From: Microvirga sp. VF16
GTDB taxonomy: Bacteria > Pseudomonadota > Alphaproteobacteria > Rhizobiales > Beijerinckiaceae
Assembly (NCBI RefSeq): GCF_016864375.1
Contig: NZ_CP069358.1
Location: forward strand, 486,689-550,688
Length of the DNA: 64,000 bases
Direction of reading: 5' to 3'
Part shown: in pieces, positions 54,015-63,283 of the stretch
Position numbering within the stretch: the stretch's first letter is position 1
Layout: every line of letters begins with the position of its first letter
Position numbers and translations under genes: made by a program
The notes under the pieces: generated by a model
Told to the model about the DNA's origin: nothing
Databases searched by the model: none
The model's input: only the letters and a program-made list of their open reading frames with translations

Positions 54015-54850
54015 TTAACTGGCAGGCATGTTGTTCGAGAGCTGCCGGTAAGCGGCAGGATCGTGTCGAAAGCGGGTGCGCAGCGTTCGCGCGCGACGGC
54101 CTCTCTCCAGACGCTGGCGCAAGCTCCTCCAGTGCTCCCGGTTCGCGGCGCCCAGATCTCGCGCTGTGGGCGCCTGCACGCGGGTCGCAGTGGCGGCAAG
54201 CAGCCGGACCGAACCGCGCAAAACCGCACCGGGCTCCGCGGTCTTGCGCCCGGTCGCACGCCGCTTGTGGTAGCGCTGGGAGCCGAACAGCTGTTCGAGA
54301 TCGTTGTTGGTGCGCGGCAGGCCCGGCACCATATAGGTGTGGAACAATCCAGGGCGATAACTGCGCGCGACCTTCTGGAAATGATCGAAGGCCCCGGCCA
54401 GCGCTCCGGCCTTGGCCCGATACCGCTGCATCGCACCCAGCACCCCGTTCACCCGCCACCGCACCATCGCGGCGCTCTCCTCATGCGGGTTGCCAAGCCA
54501 ATGCGCCACGGCGTGCACGAACCGGTAGGCGTACTCCACGCCGGGCCACAGAGAAGCGGTCCGCTCCAGCGCACGAGCGATCATCTGGTGCAGGCGCGTG
54601 AGCGCCGGCGCGAGGCCCCCTTTTGCTGCACCCGGTCCAGGCTGCCGGCCACCGTCTCCAGCCGTTGCTTCAATTTGAGGCTGGCGGCGGAAAGCGGCGC
54701 CCGGCCGTCATCGGTGATCGCGCTGCGCACGGCCGCACAATAGCCCTGCACGAGCACGGCCTCGGCATCATCCCGCTCCTCCACGGTGCGTTCGATCCGG
54801 CGGATGCCGCGGACCTGCTTCTTGAGCTCCTTCTTGGCTTGGTACTGTCA
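54015..54850 (-). pseudogene. Unassigned transposase remnant, frameshifted and truncated
   Basis: Part one (54850 downward) reads QYQAKKELKKQVRGIRRIER, EERDDAEAVLVQGYCAAVRS. A one-base loss in the G-run near 54620 shifts the frame to MIARALERTASLWPGVEYAY, YRPGLFHTYMVPGLPRTNND, LEQLFGSQRYHKRRATGRK. The TNNDLE motif and Lys/Arg-rich tail resemble transposases annotated without IS family. The N-terminus was lost when the IS6 element inserted at 54842. Confidence 0.6.
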
Positions 54851-55662
54851 ACTTGAGGCCGATCACACAACGCTGCCGCGGGCGCAACTATCGGGTCAGG
54901 CAAGGTTCGCCCGCGAGGGCAGCCCTGCAACCTCGCGCCACATGACGAAGGCGTGCTCACGCGCAGTCCGGTACTCATTGGCAGACAGGCGATGACGGCG
55001 GAGCTGGAAGTGGTAGTGGATCGGGCTATGGGTTGAGAGAAACTGCTGGGCCTGCCGAGCCGACTTGAATCGCCGCATGTGGCGTTCCCGCCGTCGAGCG
55101 GGTTGGTGTGAGACCTCACAGCGGTTGTTCAGGTATCGGCTCTGGCGATGTTCAACCCCCTCCAGGGTCTCGCGGTTAGCGGCGCCATAGGATCCGAGTT
55201 TATCCGTCACGAGGATTCTGGGCGTGTAGCACAAACCCTTCAGCAGCTTGCGAAAGAAGCGCTTGACCGCTTTCTTGTTGCAGCGGCTCTGGACCAGCAC
55301 ATCGAGCACGTTGCCATGCTGGTCGACGGCTCGCCAGAGGTAGTGCAGTTTGCCTCGGATGCGGACGAACACTTCGTCCAGGAACCACTTGTCACCGGGT
55401 TTCGGCCACCTCTTGAAGGTCTTGGCGTAAGTCCGTCCGAAGCGCAGGCCCCACTCGCGGATGGTCTCGTAGCTGACCACGATGCCTCGCGCCGCGAGGA
55501 TCAGTTCGACTTCGCGCAGGCTGAGGCTGAAGCAGTGATACAACCAGACCGCCTGATTGATGATGTCAGCCAGGAAGCGGTAACCGCGGTAGGAGTTGGA
55601 GATCGTGCTCATGTCTGGGGCCCTGCCACAGGCTCCAAGCTGTTACCAACCTGACAGTACCC
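54842..55662 (-). mobile_element. IS6-family insertion sequence (copy 3)
   Basis: 821 bp with ends GGTACTGTCAACTTG and, inverted on the right, GGTACTGTCAGGTTG. It cut into the transposase remnant on its left. Confidence 0.8.
54896..55612 (-). CDS. IS6-family transposase (rhizobial type)
   Basis: 238 residues. SLSLREVELILAARGIVVSY (helix-turn-helix), KWFLDEVFVRIRGKLHYLWR, ILVTDKLGSYGAANRET and NRCEVSHQPARRRERHMRRF give the DDE triad. Intact. It belongs to a different IS6 branch from copies 1 and 2. Confidence 0.93.
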   Translation of the reverse strand: MSTISNSYRGYRFLADIINQAVWLYHCFSLSLREVELILAARGIVVSYETIREWGLRFGRTYAKTFKRWPKPGDKWFLDEVFVRIRGKLHYLWRAVDQHGNVLDVLVQSRCNKKAVKRFFRKLLKGLCYTPRILVTDKLGSYGAANRETLEGVEHRQSRYLNNRCEVSHQPARRRERHMRRFKSARQAQQFLSTHSPIHYHFQLRRHRLSANEYRTAREHAFVMWREVAGLPSRANLA

Positions 55663-55958
55663 TGGTAACTATTCGAAAACCATGTTGGCTCATTCTATTG
55701 TCGTCGCAGGCGAATTTGCTTGCGCGACAAGCGGGGTGGACTCCGGTGGTTTTCAGCTTGTTCCTGGTGGTTGTTGTCTCCTTGGCCCTTCTGATTATCC
55801 CTGTGTTGGTAGGCATGATAAACGAGCCCGAACGGTTCAGAGTTCGCCCTACACCTCCGAGCCTTGCTCCTCCCAAGGAGCGTAGCCGATTTGGTTTGCC
55901 GAACCAGTTGATCATGCCGCGCCTCCGAACATTTCGCGCCTCCCGAACGAACTCGTGA
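55663..55958 (+). pseudogene. Possible truncated small membrane protein gene
   Basis: The plus frame contains VVFSLFLVVVVSLALLIIPV, a clear membrane helix, then a Pro/Arg-rich tail. No start is visible to the right of IS6 copy 3, so the insertion may have removed the 5' end. Weakly supported. Confidence 0.25.
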
Positions 55959-56040
55959 CCTCAAGCGTAAGAGCAAGGCTAATCTTTCGTTTGTAATCTA
56001 GCTTCAATGCCTCAAGTGCGTTTGGCGGCAATCGGTCCTA

Positions 56041-56232
56041 ATGATCTTCGCCGAAGGCCTGCAGCGGAGAGGCCTGCGTGCCGAAAGAAACTGGCGATCA
56101 TCTCGGGTCGGCGCTGCAGTCGGGCGAACTCGCGGCGGGTCAGACGATGCAAGTCGACCACTGATCTAGGCAGCGGGTTCGCCATCGAACGCTTGACGCA
56201 TGCGTTGCATGCTCCTCCGGATTCAACTCTGG
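56041..56232 (-). pseudogene. IS630 3'-end remnant (relative of copy A)
   Basis: On the minus strand PELNPEE, then LHRLTRREFARLQRRPEMIA, SFFRHAGLS, closely follow the end of the copy A transposase. The terminal ATGATCTTC follows TA at 56039-56040, as in copy A. Only the last 190 bases or so remain. Confidence 0.7.
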
Positions 56233-56556
56233 GGGCTTTTTGGCGTTCTTATGGCCGCTTGGGCGGAGTTTCGGCCGGCGCGCGCGCTTCCGCTTGGCGA
56301 TGAACTCGTCGATGATTTCCTGGATCACCTGAGACGGCAGGCCGAGCTCCTTGCTCGCTCCTTTCGTCAGATCCCGCAGCTGCTTTTTCGTCGCCCATTT
56401 CGGACCACGGCGAGCCGATCGCTCGCTGATTTCGTTGCAGTAGTTCCAGGCCGTATTCGTGGCGTTGCCGAGTGCGACCAGATGCTTGCCGCTCGTCGCG
56501 TCTTTTCCGCGATAACTGAACGTCAGGTACGCAGGTTCTTGCTCTGTTCCGGCCAT
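56232..56556 (-). pseudogene. TnpB-like (IS200/IS605 OrfB) N-terminal fragment
   Basis: From ATG 56556: AYLTFSYRGKDATSGKHLVA, NATNTAWNYCNEISE and KKQLRDLTKGASKELGLPSQ resemble the N-terminal part of TnpB/OrfB proteins. The RuvC nuclease and zinc finger are missing because the frame runs into the IS630 remnant at 56232. Cannot be functional as an RNA-guided nuclease. Assigned by motif recall. Confidence 0.55.
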
Positions 56557-56835
56557 CGCTTCCGATATACGGTCGCAATGGCCAAGGTTCAAGAGATTTT
56601 GAATGCCGCATAGGCTGCAGCGCCGATCCATCCTCTCCCGGAAGCGGAGAGGGCTTTCGGCGCATCTTCGCTAACGTATATTACGTTACAATCTGCAACA
56701 GAGGCAGCATTTATGGAACCAAAACTGCACTCAGAGACTGAGTCGGTGGCATCGGCGTTTTGCACATCTACAAATACTTAACAGTATTCTGTCATGGCCT
56801 CTCGCGATATGGTTGGCGCATAGTCTCCTAAGGAT

Positions 56836-58779
56836 GTGTCTGTGTCCCTGCGCACGCTCAAAGTGATTTTCGGTGCCGTCACTGTCTGTTTCCTTTTGGC
56901 GAGCGCCTATATCGCGATGCTGGTGACAGAACGTCAGAGAGTCCTGGGAGATATCACGCACTATAACCCGGCCTGGCAGGCAAGCCAGGCGGTGTCAGAG
57001 TTTATGCGCCTCGAGCGCCGCTTGGATGCTTTCAATGTTCCAGGCCGGGGAGTTGATAAGGGCGAAGTTGACCTCCGCTTCGAGATCCTGCTCAGCCGGG
57101 TAAAGCTCCTAATCGAAGGCCGTTTCCAAAGCATCATTCAGGACGATCCTGATCAGCAGGCCACTCTCCGCCGCCTCGCCGAGGTTGTGGAATTATTGCA
57201 GCCCCTCGTCGCAGAACTCGAGCATCCTGGCTCCGTCCAGCAGGCGCTTCAGCTCCTGGAGCCGCTGGAGCCAAGGTTGCTGCAACTCGCATCCTACGCA
57301 CAAATCCGTGGAGGGGAGAGAATCGCCCAGGATCAACGAGATCTCAATCGCCTCTACTGGATCTTTTCGGGACTATCTCTCGGTTTGATCCTGCTTGGGC
57401 TGATCCTGATTGGCCTCTTCAGCCGCCACAATCAATTGCTGGAACGAGCCCATAGAGACCTCCATGCTCTCACCGGTCATCTCGCCCATGCAGCCAGCCA
57501 CGATGCCTTGACCGGACTGGCGAACCGCGTGCTCTTCCATGAGCAACTGGAGGCGCATCTCACCCGGTGGCACCAAAAGGGCATCCGATTTGCTGCCCTC
57601 TGCTTAGATCTTGACCGCTTCAAGAGCGTCAACGACACGTTAGGTCATGAGATTGGCGACGCGCTTCTGAAAGTTGTCGCTGATCGCCTGCGGAGCTGCC
57701 TGCGCGATGGCGACACCGTGGCTCGCCTTGGCGGCGACGAGTTTGGAATCCTCCATGAGGCTACGGGCGGGCTCGAATCATGCTCGGTTCTTGCGAAGCA
57801 CATCGTGGAGCAGCTGAGCGCCCCCTACTCTGTTGATGGACGGGAGATCGTCATTGGCACCAGTATCGGCATCGCTCCGGTCGAAGCGGACATTGTCTCA
57901 CCCGATCAGATGCTGAAGCGTGCAGATCTTGCCCTTTATGAGGCCAAATCCCAGGGGCGCGGCATGTTTTGCTACTTCGAGCGGAGCATGGAAGCGCGAT
58001 TGGATGCACGCCGGTCGCTTGAGATCGACCTGCGCAAGGCTGTGGCAACCGATGAGTTCGAGCTGTTCTTCCAGCCCCAGGTCAACCTCAAGCTCAATCA
58101 AATCAACGGCTTCGAGGCTCTTCTCCGCTGGCGCCATCCTACATGGGGCAAGGTTTCGCCGGCAGAGTACATTTCGATCGCCGAGGATATCGGCTTGATT
58201 TCACCGCTTGGCGAGTGGGTTATCCGGACGGCTTGCGCTGAAGCGGTCAAGTGGCCGCGGGACATCAAGGTTGCCGTCAATCTCTCGCCCGTTCAGTTCC
58301 GCAACGGAACCCTCGTGCAAAGTGTGCACCATGCGCTGGAGAGTACGGGCCTTCCTCCACGGCGGCTCGAACTGGAGATCACGGAGACCTCCCTGCTCGA
58401 TGAGACCGAAGCGACAATGGCGGCTCTGCATGAACTGCGTCGGCTGGGAGTGCAGATTGCCATTGATGATTTCGGAACAGGCTATTCCTCTCTCAGCTAT
58501 CTTCGCAGTTTTCCGTTCGACCGGATCAAGGTCGACCGGTCCTTTGTACGGGATCTCTCGTCCCGGCGTGATGCGATGACGATCGTACGATCGATCGCAA
58601 GCCTAGGCGCTGGCCTTGGCATGTCCACCGTCGCTGAAGGGATTGAGACTAAGGAGCAACTCCTGCAGGTTCAGGCGGCGGGCTACACGGAGGTGCAGGG
58701 CTACTACTTCGGACGTCCCAAGCCAGTTCATGAACTGGTTTATTCACTGGATCCGGCCCTATCGCCATCGTCAGCATAA
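56836..58779 (+). CDS. Membrane GGDEF-EAL bifunctional c-di-GMP protein
   Basis: 647 residues. Membrane helices at about 10-32 and 172-197 enclose a helical periplasmic sensor. The GGDEF domain has RLGGDEFGIL with an inhibitory I-site RDGD five residues before it. The EAL domain has FEALLRWRHP, the metal-binding DDFGTGYSS and KVDRSFV. Both domains look catalytically complete, so it can make and break cyclic di-GMP. GTG 56836 follows AAGGA; GTG 56842 is equally possible. Confidence 0.92.
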   Translation: MSVSLRTLKVIFGAVTVCFLLASAYIAMLVTERQRVLGDITHYNPAWQASQAVSEFMRLERRLDAFNVPGRGVDKGEVDLRFEILLSRVKLLIEGRFQSIIQDDPDQQATLRRLAEVVELLQPLVAELEHPGSVQQALQLLEPLEPRLLQLASYAQIRGGERIAQDQRDLNRLYWIFSGLSLGLILLGLILIGLFSRHNQLLERAHRDLHALTGHLAHAASHDALTGLANRVLFHEQLEAHLTRWHQKGIRFAALCLDLDRFKSVNDTLGHEIGDALLKVVADRLRSCLRDGDTVARLGGDEFGILHEATGGLESCSVLAKHIVEQLSAPYSVDGREIVIGTSIGIAPVEADIVSPDQMLKRADLALYEAKSQGRGMFCYFERSMEARLDARRSLEIDLRKAVATDEFELFFQPQVNLKLNQINGFEALLRWRHPTWGKVSPAEYISIAEDIGLISPLGEWVIRTACAEAVKWPRDIKVAVNLSPVQFRNGTLVQSVHHALESTGLPPRRLELEITETSLLDETEATMAALHELRRLGVQIAIDDFGTGYSSLSYLRSFPFDRIKVDRSFVRDLSSRRDAMTIVRSIASLGAGLGMSTVAEGIETKEQLLQVQAAGYTEVQGYYFGRPKPVHELVYSLDPALSPSSA

Positions 58780-59175
58780 TTCCAGAGGGACGGCGTGGTG
58801 AGGATCGAGGCACCGTTACAGGAACTCGAATGACGTCGAATAGTCATGGCGTAACGGTTGGATCAGGCGGTGATGGTCGTCCACAATCCGCTTTCACGTA
58901 AGGACATCTACACGGTTCTCGTGCCCATGGAGGCTGCTAGGGCGGACTGAAGGCAGACCATCGCTAGTCAGCGAAACTTTTCGACTGAGACAACATCCGC
59001 ATAGGTTAGCTTGGCTTACCCGCCATTCATTGCTCTAGGAAGCATGCCTACTGATGGCGGCTTGGTTGGGGAAGCGAGAAAGCTCTGGATAGGGGACCCT
59101 AGGACAATTTGGCTCTGCCGGACAATCTTCTTATCTGCTTCTATTGCTGCTAAGGCCGGCAATAGAGGATCAGAC
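58780..59175. other. Intergenic region, no gene recognised
   Basis: About 395 bases between the GGDEF-EAL gene and a small membrane protein. Only a very short ORF from about 58872 is seen. Nothing recognised. Confidence 0.35.
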
Positions 59176-59349
59176 ATGAAGTTGAATGAAGATGAAAGAC
59201 AGCGGAAGCTGGGTCTTATCAATGATCGCTTGGCTCGCCATGAGGCAGTGACCCGCATCACTCTCATTTGCGTGCTGATCTTAGCCGGCTTGGCACTCGC
59301 CGTGCTTGCTGCCGTTCTTTTCGATAACTCAACACTCAACATCAGATAA
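59176..59349 (+). CDS. Small single-pass membrane protein (57 aa)
   Basis: ATG 59176 has AGAGG 8 bases upstream. MKLNEDERQRKLGLINDRLA is followed by one helix, LICVLILAGLALAVLAAVLF. 13 bases upstream of folE, so perhaps cotranscribed. Function unknown. Confidence 0.5.
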   Translation: MKLNEDERQRKLGLINDRLARHEAVTRITLICVLILAGLALAVLAAVLFDNSTLNIR

Positions 59350-59362
59350 ATCCGGACGGGGC

Positions 59363-60040
59363 ATGATGAATTTCCACACTCGTGATCTGAACCTTGCGCG
59401 CCTTTGCAATGACGCGCTTGCGAAGCCGCTGACGGAGGCCGAGCGCGAAGCTATGATGATCGCGGCCGCCCAGAAGGTGGAGGAGTTGTTCGACATCCTG
59501 CGCATCGACCACCGGAACGACCACAACACCCGCGAGACGCCCCAGCGGGTGGCCAAGATGTACGTCGAGGAAATATTGGGTGGCCGCTTCACCGCCCCGC
59601 CGAAGATCACCGAGTTCGACAATGCCCAGGCCTACGATCAGCTCATCGTCACGGGTCCGATCGAGCTGCGCTCCACGTGTGCACACCATCTGATGCCGAT
59701 CTATGGGGCGGCTTATATCGGCATTCTGCCTTCTGCCGACGGCAAGATCATCGGCCTGTCCAAGTATGATCGGATTGTGGAGTACTTTGCCTCGCGTCTG
59801 CAGATCCAGGAGGAACTGGTCAAGCAAATCGGTCAGTACATCATGGACATGACCGCACCCCGAGGTCTAGCCGTGCGCATCAGCGCCGTACATATGTGTA
59901 AGACCCAGCGCGGCGTGCGGGCCAGCCATCGCAGCCGCATGGTCAACACCTACTACTGGGGCGAGATGGCGGAGAATGCTGAGTCCAAGCGCGAGTTCCT
60001 GCAGGAGTGCACCGCTCTCGACCAGTCAGGATCGGCCTAG
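59363..60040 (+). CDS. folE: GTP cyclohydrolase I (FolE type)
   Basis: 225 residues from ATG 59363. Zinc ligands Cys106, His109 and Cys179 are visible in STCAHHLMPIYG and VHMCKTQRGV. KIIGLSKYDRIVEYFASRLQ and NTRETPQRVAKMY are family signatures. The usual CEHH reads CAHH, an uncommon change. It makes 7,8-dihydroneopterin triphosphate, entry point to folate, biopterin and 7-deazaguanine pathways. Near a QueD-like gene, this suggests a pterin or deazapurine branch on the plasmid. Confidence 0.9.
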   Translation: MMNFHTRDLNLARLCNDALAKPLTEAEREAMMIAAAQKVEELFDILRIDHRNDHNTRETPQRVAKMYVEEILGGRFTAPPKITEFDNAQAYDQLIVTGPIELRSTCAHHLMPIYGAAYIGILPSADGKIIGLSKYDRIVEYFASRLQIQEELVKQIGQYIMDMTAPRGLAVRISAVHMCKTQRGVRASHRSRMVNTYYWGEMAENAESKREFLQECTALDQSGSA

Positions 60041-60094
60041 GCCTGCCGCACCCGAGCGTATCGCTCCGCCAGTCTCCCTTGAGGCTTTTTGATC

Positions 60095-60592
60095 ATGCGC
60101 TCGACCGGTGATCGCATCCGTCACGCCGTCAGCTTTGAGTTCGGCGGCCTTGCTCTGATCTCACCGCTCGGCGCATGGGCCTTTGACCTGCCGGTGGCTG
60201 AGATCACCGTGGTCAGGATGGCCTCTGCCCTCATCGCAACGGCGTGGACTTACCTCTATAACTTAGGTTTCGACACCGTTCTGCCGTGCCTCGCTGGGAG
60301 AACTGACAAAAGCATCCCTGTTCGCGCTCTGCACGCTGCCCTGTTTGAGGCCGGGCTGTTGGCCATGCTGACGCCCCTCATGGCGTAGTATCTCGGGATA
60401 AGCCTTCTCCATGCCTTCCTCATGGATGTCGCGTTCGCCTTGGTCTACGTGCTCTACGCATTCGTGTTTAACTGGGCCTACGATTGTGTGTTTGGGGTGT
60501 CGACGTGGCAGGGGCCGGCGAACTCAAAGCCGAGTTCCCCGAGGAATGCGTCACGCTGGATCGCAGGATGGATGAAGGGCAAGCCTGCCTGA
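60095..60592 (+). pseudogene. PACE-family (bacterial transmembrane pair) efflux protein broken by TAG
   Basis: Starts MRSTGDRIRHAVSFEFGGLA and contains WTYLYNLGFDTVL and HAALFEAGLLAMLTPLMA, the first half of the PACE (BTP domain) multidrug efflux family. TAG at 60386-60388 replaces the Trp of the family's second repeat (AWYLGI). The same frame continues YLGISLLHAFLMDVAFALVY, then FNWAYD to the stop at 60590-60592. A single base change would repair it. Confidence 0.75.
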
Positions 60593-60638
60593 GGTGGCAT
60601 GACAGAGGTCACGCCACCTGACGCGCCTTGACAATGCG

Positions 60639-61025
60639 CTAGGCAGCGAGGCTGGCATTGCTCGCAGCTTCACCACGATAGATGCAACCTTCCGTCGAGC
60701 CGGGCATGCCGCGCTTGAGCTCGACCTCTTCGAGGTTCGGGAAACGCGCCTTCACCAGCCGCCAGATATAGGTGGTGACGTTCTCGAGAGAGGCGATGCC
60801 GATCTCGGGATTGAGATCGAGATTGCCGTGATCGAGGCCCGATCCGTGCTCGCCCTTGATCTCCTTGATGTAGTTCTCGACGTCATAGAGATTGACCGGC
60901 CAGCCATAGATCTCGTCGACGGCTCCACCGAACGTGAGTTTGACGATGAAGGTGTGTCCATGCAGCCCGGAATAGGGAGCCACCGAGTGCGCGGCTTCGA
61001 ACGTAAATTCGCAATATGTCTTCAT
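60639..61025 (-). CDS. QueD/PTPS-like protein lacking catalytic Cys
   Basis: 128 residues from ATG 61025 (MKTYCEFTFEAAHSV). Zinc ligands His13, His22 and His24 are present in AAHSVAPYSGLHGH, as are LDH and GCIYRGE. The catalytic Cys that normally precedes HGH (KCGRLHGH in QueD) is absent: PYSGLHGH. The pterin-binding KET near the C-terminus is KRG. It therefore probably catalyses something other than QueD. Convergent with the folE/PACE side. Confidence 0.8.
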   Translation of the reverse strand: MKTYCEFTFEAAHSVAPYSGLHGHTFIVKLTFGGAVDEIYGWPVNLYDVENYIKEIKGEHGSGLDHGNLDLNPEIGIASLENVTTYIWRLVKARFPNLEEVELKRGMPGSTEGCIYRGEAASNASLAA

Positions 61026-61109
61026 CGATCTTGCCCCAGGAACCTGTTTTCGTTTTGACCGGCTTGGAAGGATTTTCCCGTGTACCCAACCAAAGTCGTT
61101 AATCTGCAT

Positions 61110-61491
61110 TTTGTTTAGTCAAAATTTCCTATCATGGCCTGCACCACCGAGCAAAGTAAGCGAAATCCGTAGTCTGCTCGTCGCATTCCATACTGCGCCG
61201 TCCACGAAATTTGCATGTCGCGACAAGGAAACGCCCCGGCCAAGGGGAACCGTGAACCCTCAGCCAGGGCGTCCTCCACGCTTGGGGGCAATGGAGCGCG
61301 GTCGGGCTGATACGCAACGCGCCCGGTGCCCGCATCCTGGAATGGTCAAGGTAAAATTTCCGTAACCGCAGGCGCATTCCATACTGGAGGTTATGCGACC
61401 ATGGCGTGTGGCTGCAATATAGAGATGACACCCCTCTGCAAAGTTCAAATGGCACTCTCCTGCTTTTCGGGGTTGCAGGAGGACGTGCCGT
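61110..61491. other. Intergenic region with 14-bp direct repeat
   Basis: No gene recognised. The sequence CGCATTCCATACTG occurs at 61182-61195 and again at 61373-61386, 191 bp apart. The left end of the ISNCY element falls near 61427. Confidence 0.45.
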
Positions 61492-62998
61492 ATGACGGTG
61501 GTGTCGATGAGCGCCAAGGAGTTTTCCCGACTGAATGTCCTGATGGATTTGGACGCCCGCCGGATCACCGTTCGGGACGCGTGCGCGCTGCTTCAGCTCA
61601 AGCGCCGGCAGGTCTTCCGGCGTTTGAAGGACTTCCGGCAGCATGGAGCTGTCTGCCTCGTGTCGAAGCGGCGCGGCCAGCCCGGCAACAACCGGCTTCC
61701 CGCGTCAGTCCGCGACCTGGCCATGACGATCATCAAGGAGCGCTATCCAGATTTCGGTCCGACTCTGGCCACTGAGAAGCTGCGGGAGGCCCACGGTTGT
61801 CCCGTGTCCCGAGAGACGGTCCGCAAATGGATGATCGAGGACGGTCTGTGGCTGGATCGCCGTCGGCGGCTTCCTTGCGTGCACCAACCACGCAATCGCC
61901 GGGAGCGCATGGGCGAGTTGATCCAGATTGACGGCTCCAAGCACTGGTGGTTCGAGAACCGTGGTGCGCAATGCACGCTGCTGGCCTACATCGACGATGC
62001 CACCAGCCAGCTGATGCATGCGGCTTTCGTGTCCTCGGAGTCCACCTTCGATTATCTGCGCGAGACGCATAAATACGTCACAGCCCATGGCCGTCCGATC
62101 GCCTTCTATTCCGACAAGCACGCCATCTTCCGGGTCAACAAGACAGAGGCTGAAGGCGGTGACGGCATGACCCAGTTCGGCCGCGCCCTGCACGAGCTCA
62201 ACATTGACATCATCTGCGCCAACACGCCGGCCGCCAAGGGCCGCATCGAGCGCTCGTTCGGCACCTTGCAGGATCGCTTGGTCAAGGAGATGCGGCTTGC
62301 AGGTATCTCCACGATCGAGGCAGCAAACGCCTTCCTGCCGGGGTTCCTGGCTGATCACAACCAGCGCTTTGCCAAAGCGCCATTCAGTAACTCGAATGCA
62401 CATCGGTCTGTCGCGCAGGACATGGTGCTGGAAGACATCTTTGCCTGGAAGGAAGAGCGCACGGTCACCCACAACCTGACGCTCCAGTACGACAAGGTGA
62501 TGTTCCTGCTCGAGCCGAACGAGATCACACGGCCCCTCGCCCGCCAGCGCGTCACGGTGATCGACTATCCGGACGGGCGGCTGGCGATCCGCCACAAGGG
62601 CATCGATCTGCCTTACCGCACCTATGACAAGCTCCAGCGGGTCACCCAGGCCGCGATCGTCGAGAACAAGCGACTGAGCGAGGTCCTCAGCTATGTCGCG
62701 CAGATTCAGCGGGAGCGGGACGAGCAGCGCAGCGCGAAAGCACCGCGCCGACGCGGCCAAGGTGAGCGCCACATGTTCAAGGTCAGCTGAAGAGCGGCAT
62801 GATCATCTCGGACTGGATGGTAGTTCGCTAGAAAGCCCATTCCGTTTTCAGCTTTTGCTGGAGGTTTCCTTAGCCCAGCACCGCAACCCTGGCCAGCTGT
62901 GCTGGGCTAAGGAACCACGTCAGCGGAATATGACTCGAACTATACACGGGTGTCATTTCTACTTTGCACGTTGAGTGCCATTTCTACCTTGCAATGAC
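61427..62998 (+). mobile_element. ISNCY-like insertion sequence
   Basis: A transposase bracketed by inverted repeats: TGCAAAGTTCAAATGGCACT (from 61437) matches the inverted right end TGCAAGGTAGAAATGGCACT (from 62993) in 17 of 20 bases. A further related copy, GTGCAAAGTAGAAATGACAC, lies inside the right end at 62948-62969. Exact termini are uncertain. Confidence 0.75.
61492..62790 (+). CDS. ISNCY-family DDE transposase
   Basis: 432 residues. Helix-turn-helix ITVRDACALLQLKRRQVFRR, then LIQIDGSKHWWFENRGAQC (first Asp), FYSDKHAIFRVNKTEA (second Asp) and KGRIERSFGTLQDRLVKEMR (Glu). The C-terminus is a beta-rich domain ending in Lys/Arg. GGAGGAC precedes ATG. Intact; matches transposases annotated as ISNCY. 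Confidence 0.88.
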   Translation: MTVVSMSAKEFSRLNVLMDLDARRITVRDACALLQLKRRQVFRRLKDFRQHGAVCLVSKRRGQPGNNRLPASVRDLAMTIIKERYPDFGPTLATEKLREAHGCPVSRETVRKWMIEDGLWLDRRRRLPCVHQPRNRRERMGELIQIDGSKHWWFENRGAQCTLLAYIDDATSQLMHAAFVSSESTFDYLRETHKYVTAHGRPIAFYSDKHAIFRVNKTEAEGGDGMTQFGRALHELNIDIICANTPAAKGRIERSFGTLQDRLVKEMRLAGISTIEAANAFLPGFLADHNQRFAKAPFSNSNAHRSVAQDMVLEDIFAWKEERTVTHNLTLQYDKVMFLLEPNEITRPLARQRVTVIDYPDGRLAIRHKGIDLPYRTYDKLQRVTQAAIVENKRLSEVLSYVAQIQRERDEQRSAKAPRRRGQGERHMFKVS

Positions 62999-63044
62999 AT
63001 GGCGCATGACCATCGCAAGTTCACGCACATTGGAGTTGGGCGGT

Positions 63045-63200
63045 TTATGAGCGAACCTCATTGGCCAGTTCTTCTAGGTGCTAGGCCGCCTCGAACAGGT
63101 GAAACTTGGCTTCGAGGAGCGAGACCTGCTCGGCAAGGATGCGGATCTTCTCAGCCTGCTGGCAATATTCGGCCGCCTTGTCGGGGCGGAACGCATACAT
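63045..63200 (-). pseudogene. Small helical protein gene broken by TAG
   Basis: MYAFRPDKAAEYCQQAEKIR and LAEQVSLLEAKFHLFEAA, then TAG at 63081-63083, then HLEELANEVRS to TAA. It resembles the very common small Rhizobiales proteins of pattern YRQQAEECRRLAxxxxDPExKxxLLxMAxxWEELA. A CAG-to-TAG or similar change is the likely cause. Confidence 0.5.
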
Positions 63201-63283
63201 GTCTCATGCCTCCGATGGAGTTCCTCGCTTACAACGGTTAAAAGAGGCCGTGGCTCGCTGTTTGATCAAGGGCCTTCGTGAAG

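Noticed and set aside
56232..56556. RNA-guided TnpB nuclease system
   Set aside because: Only the N-terminal third remains; the RuvC domain and element right end are missing.
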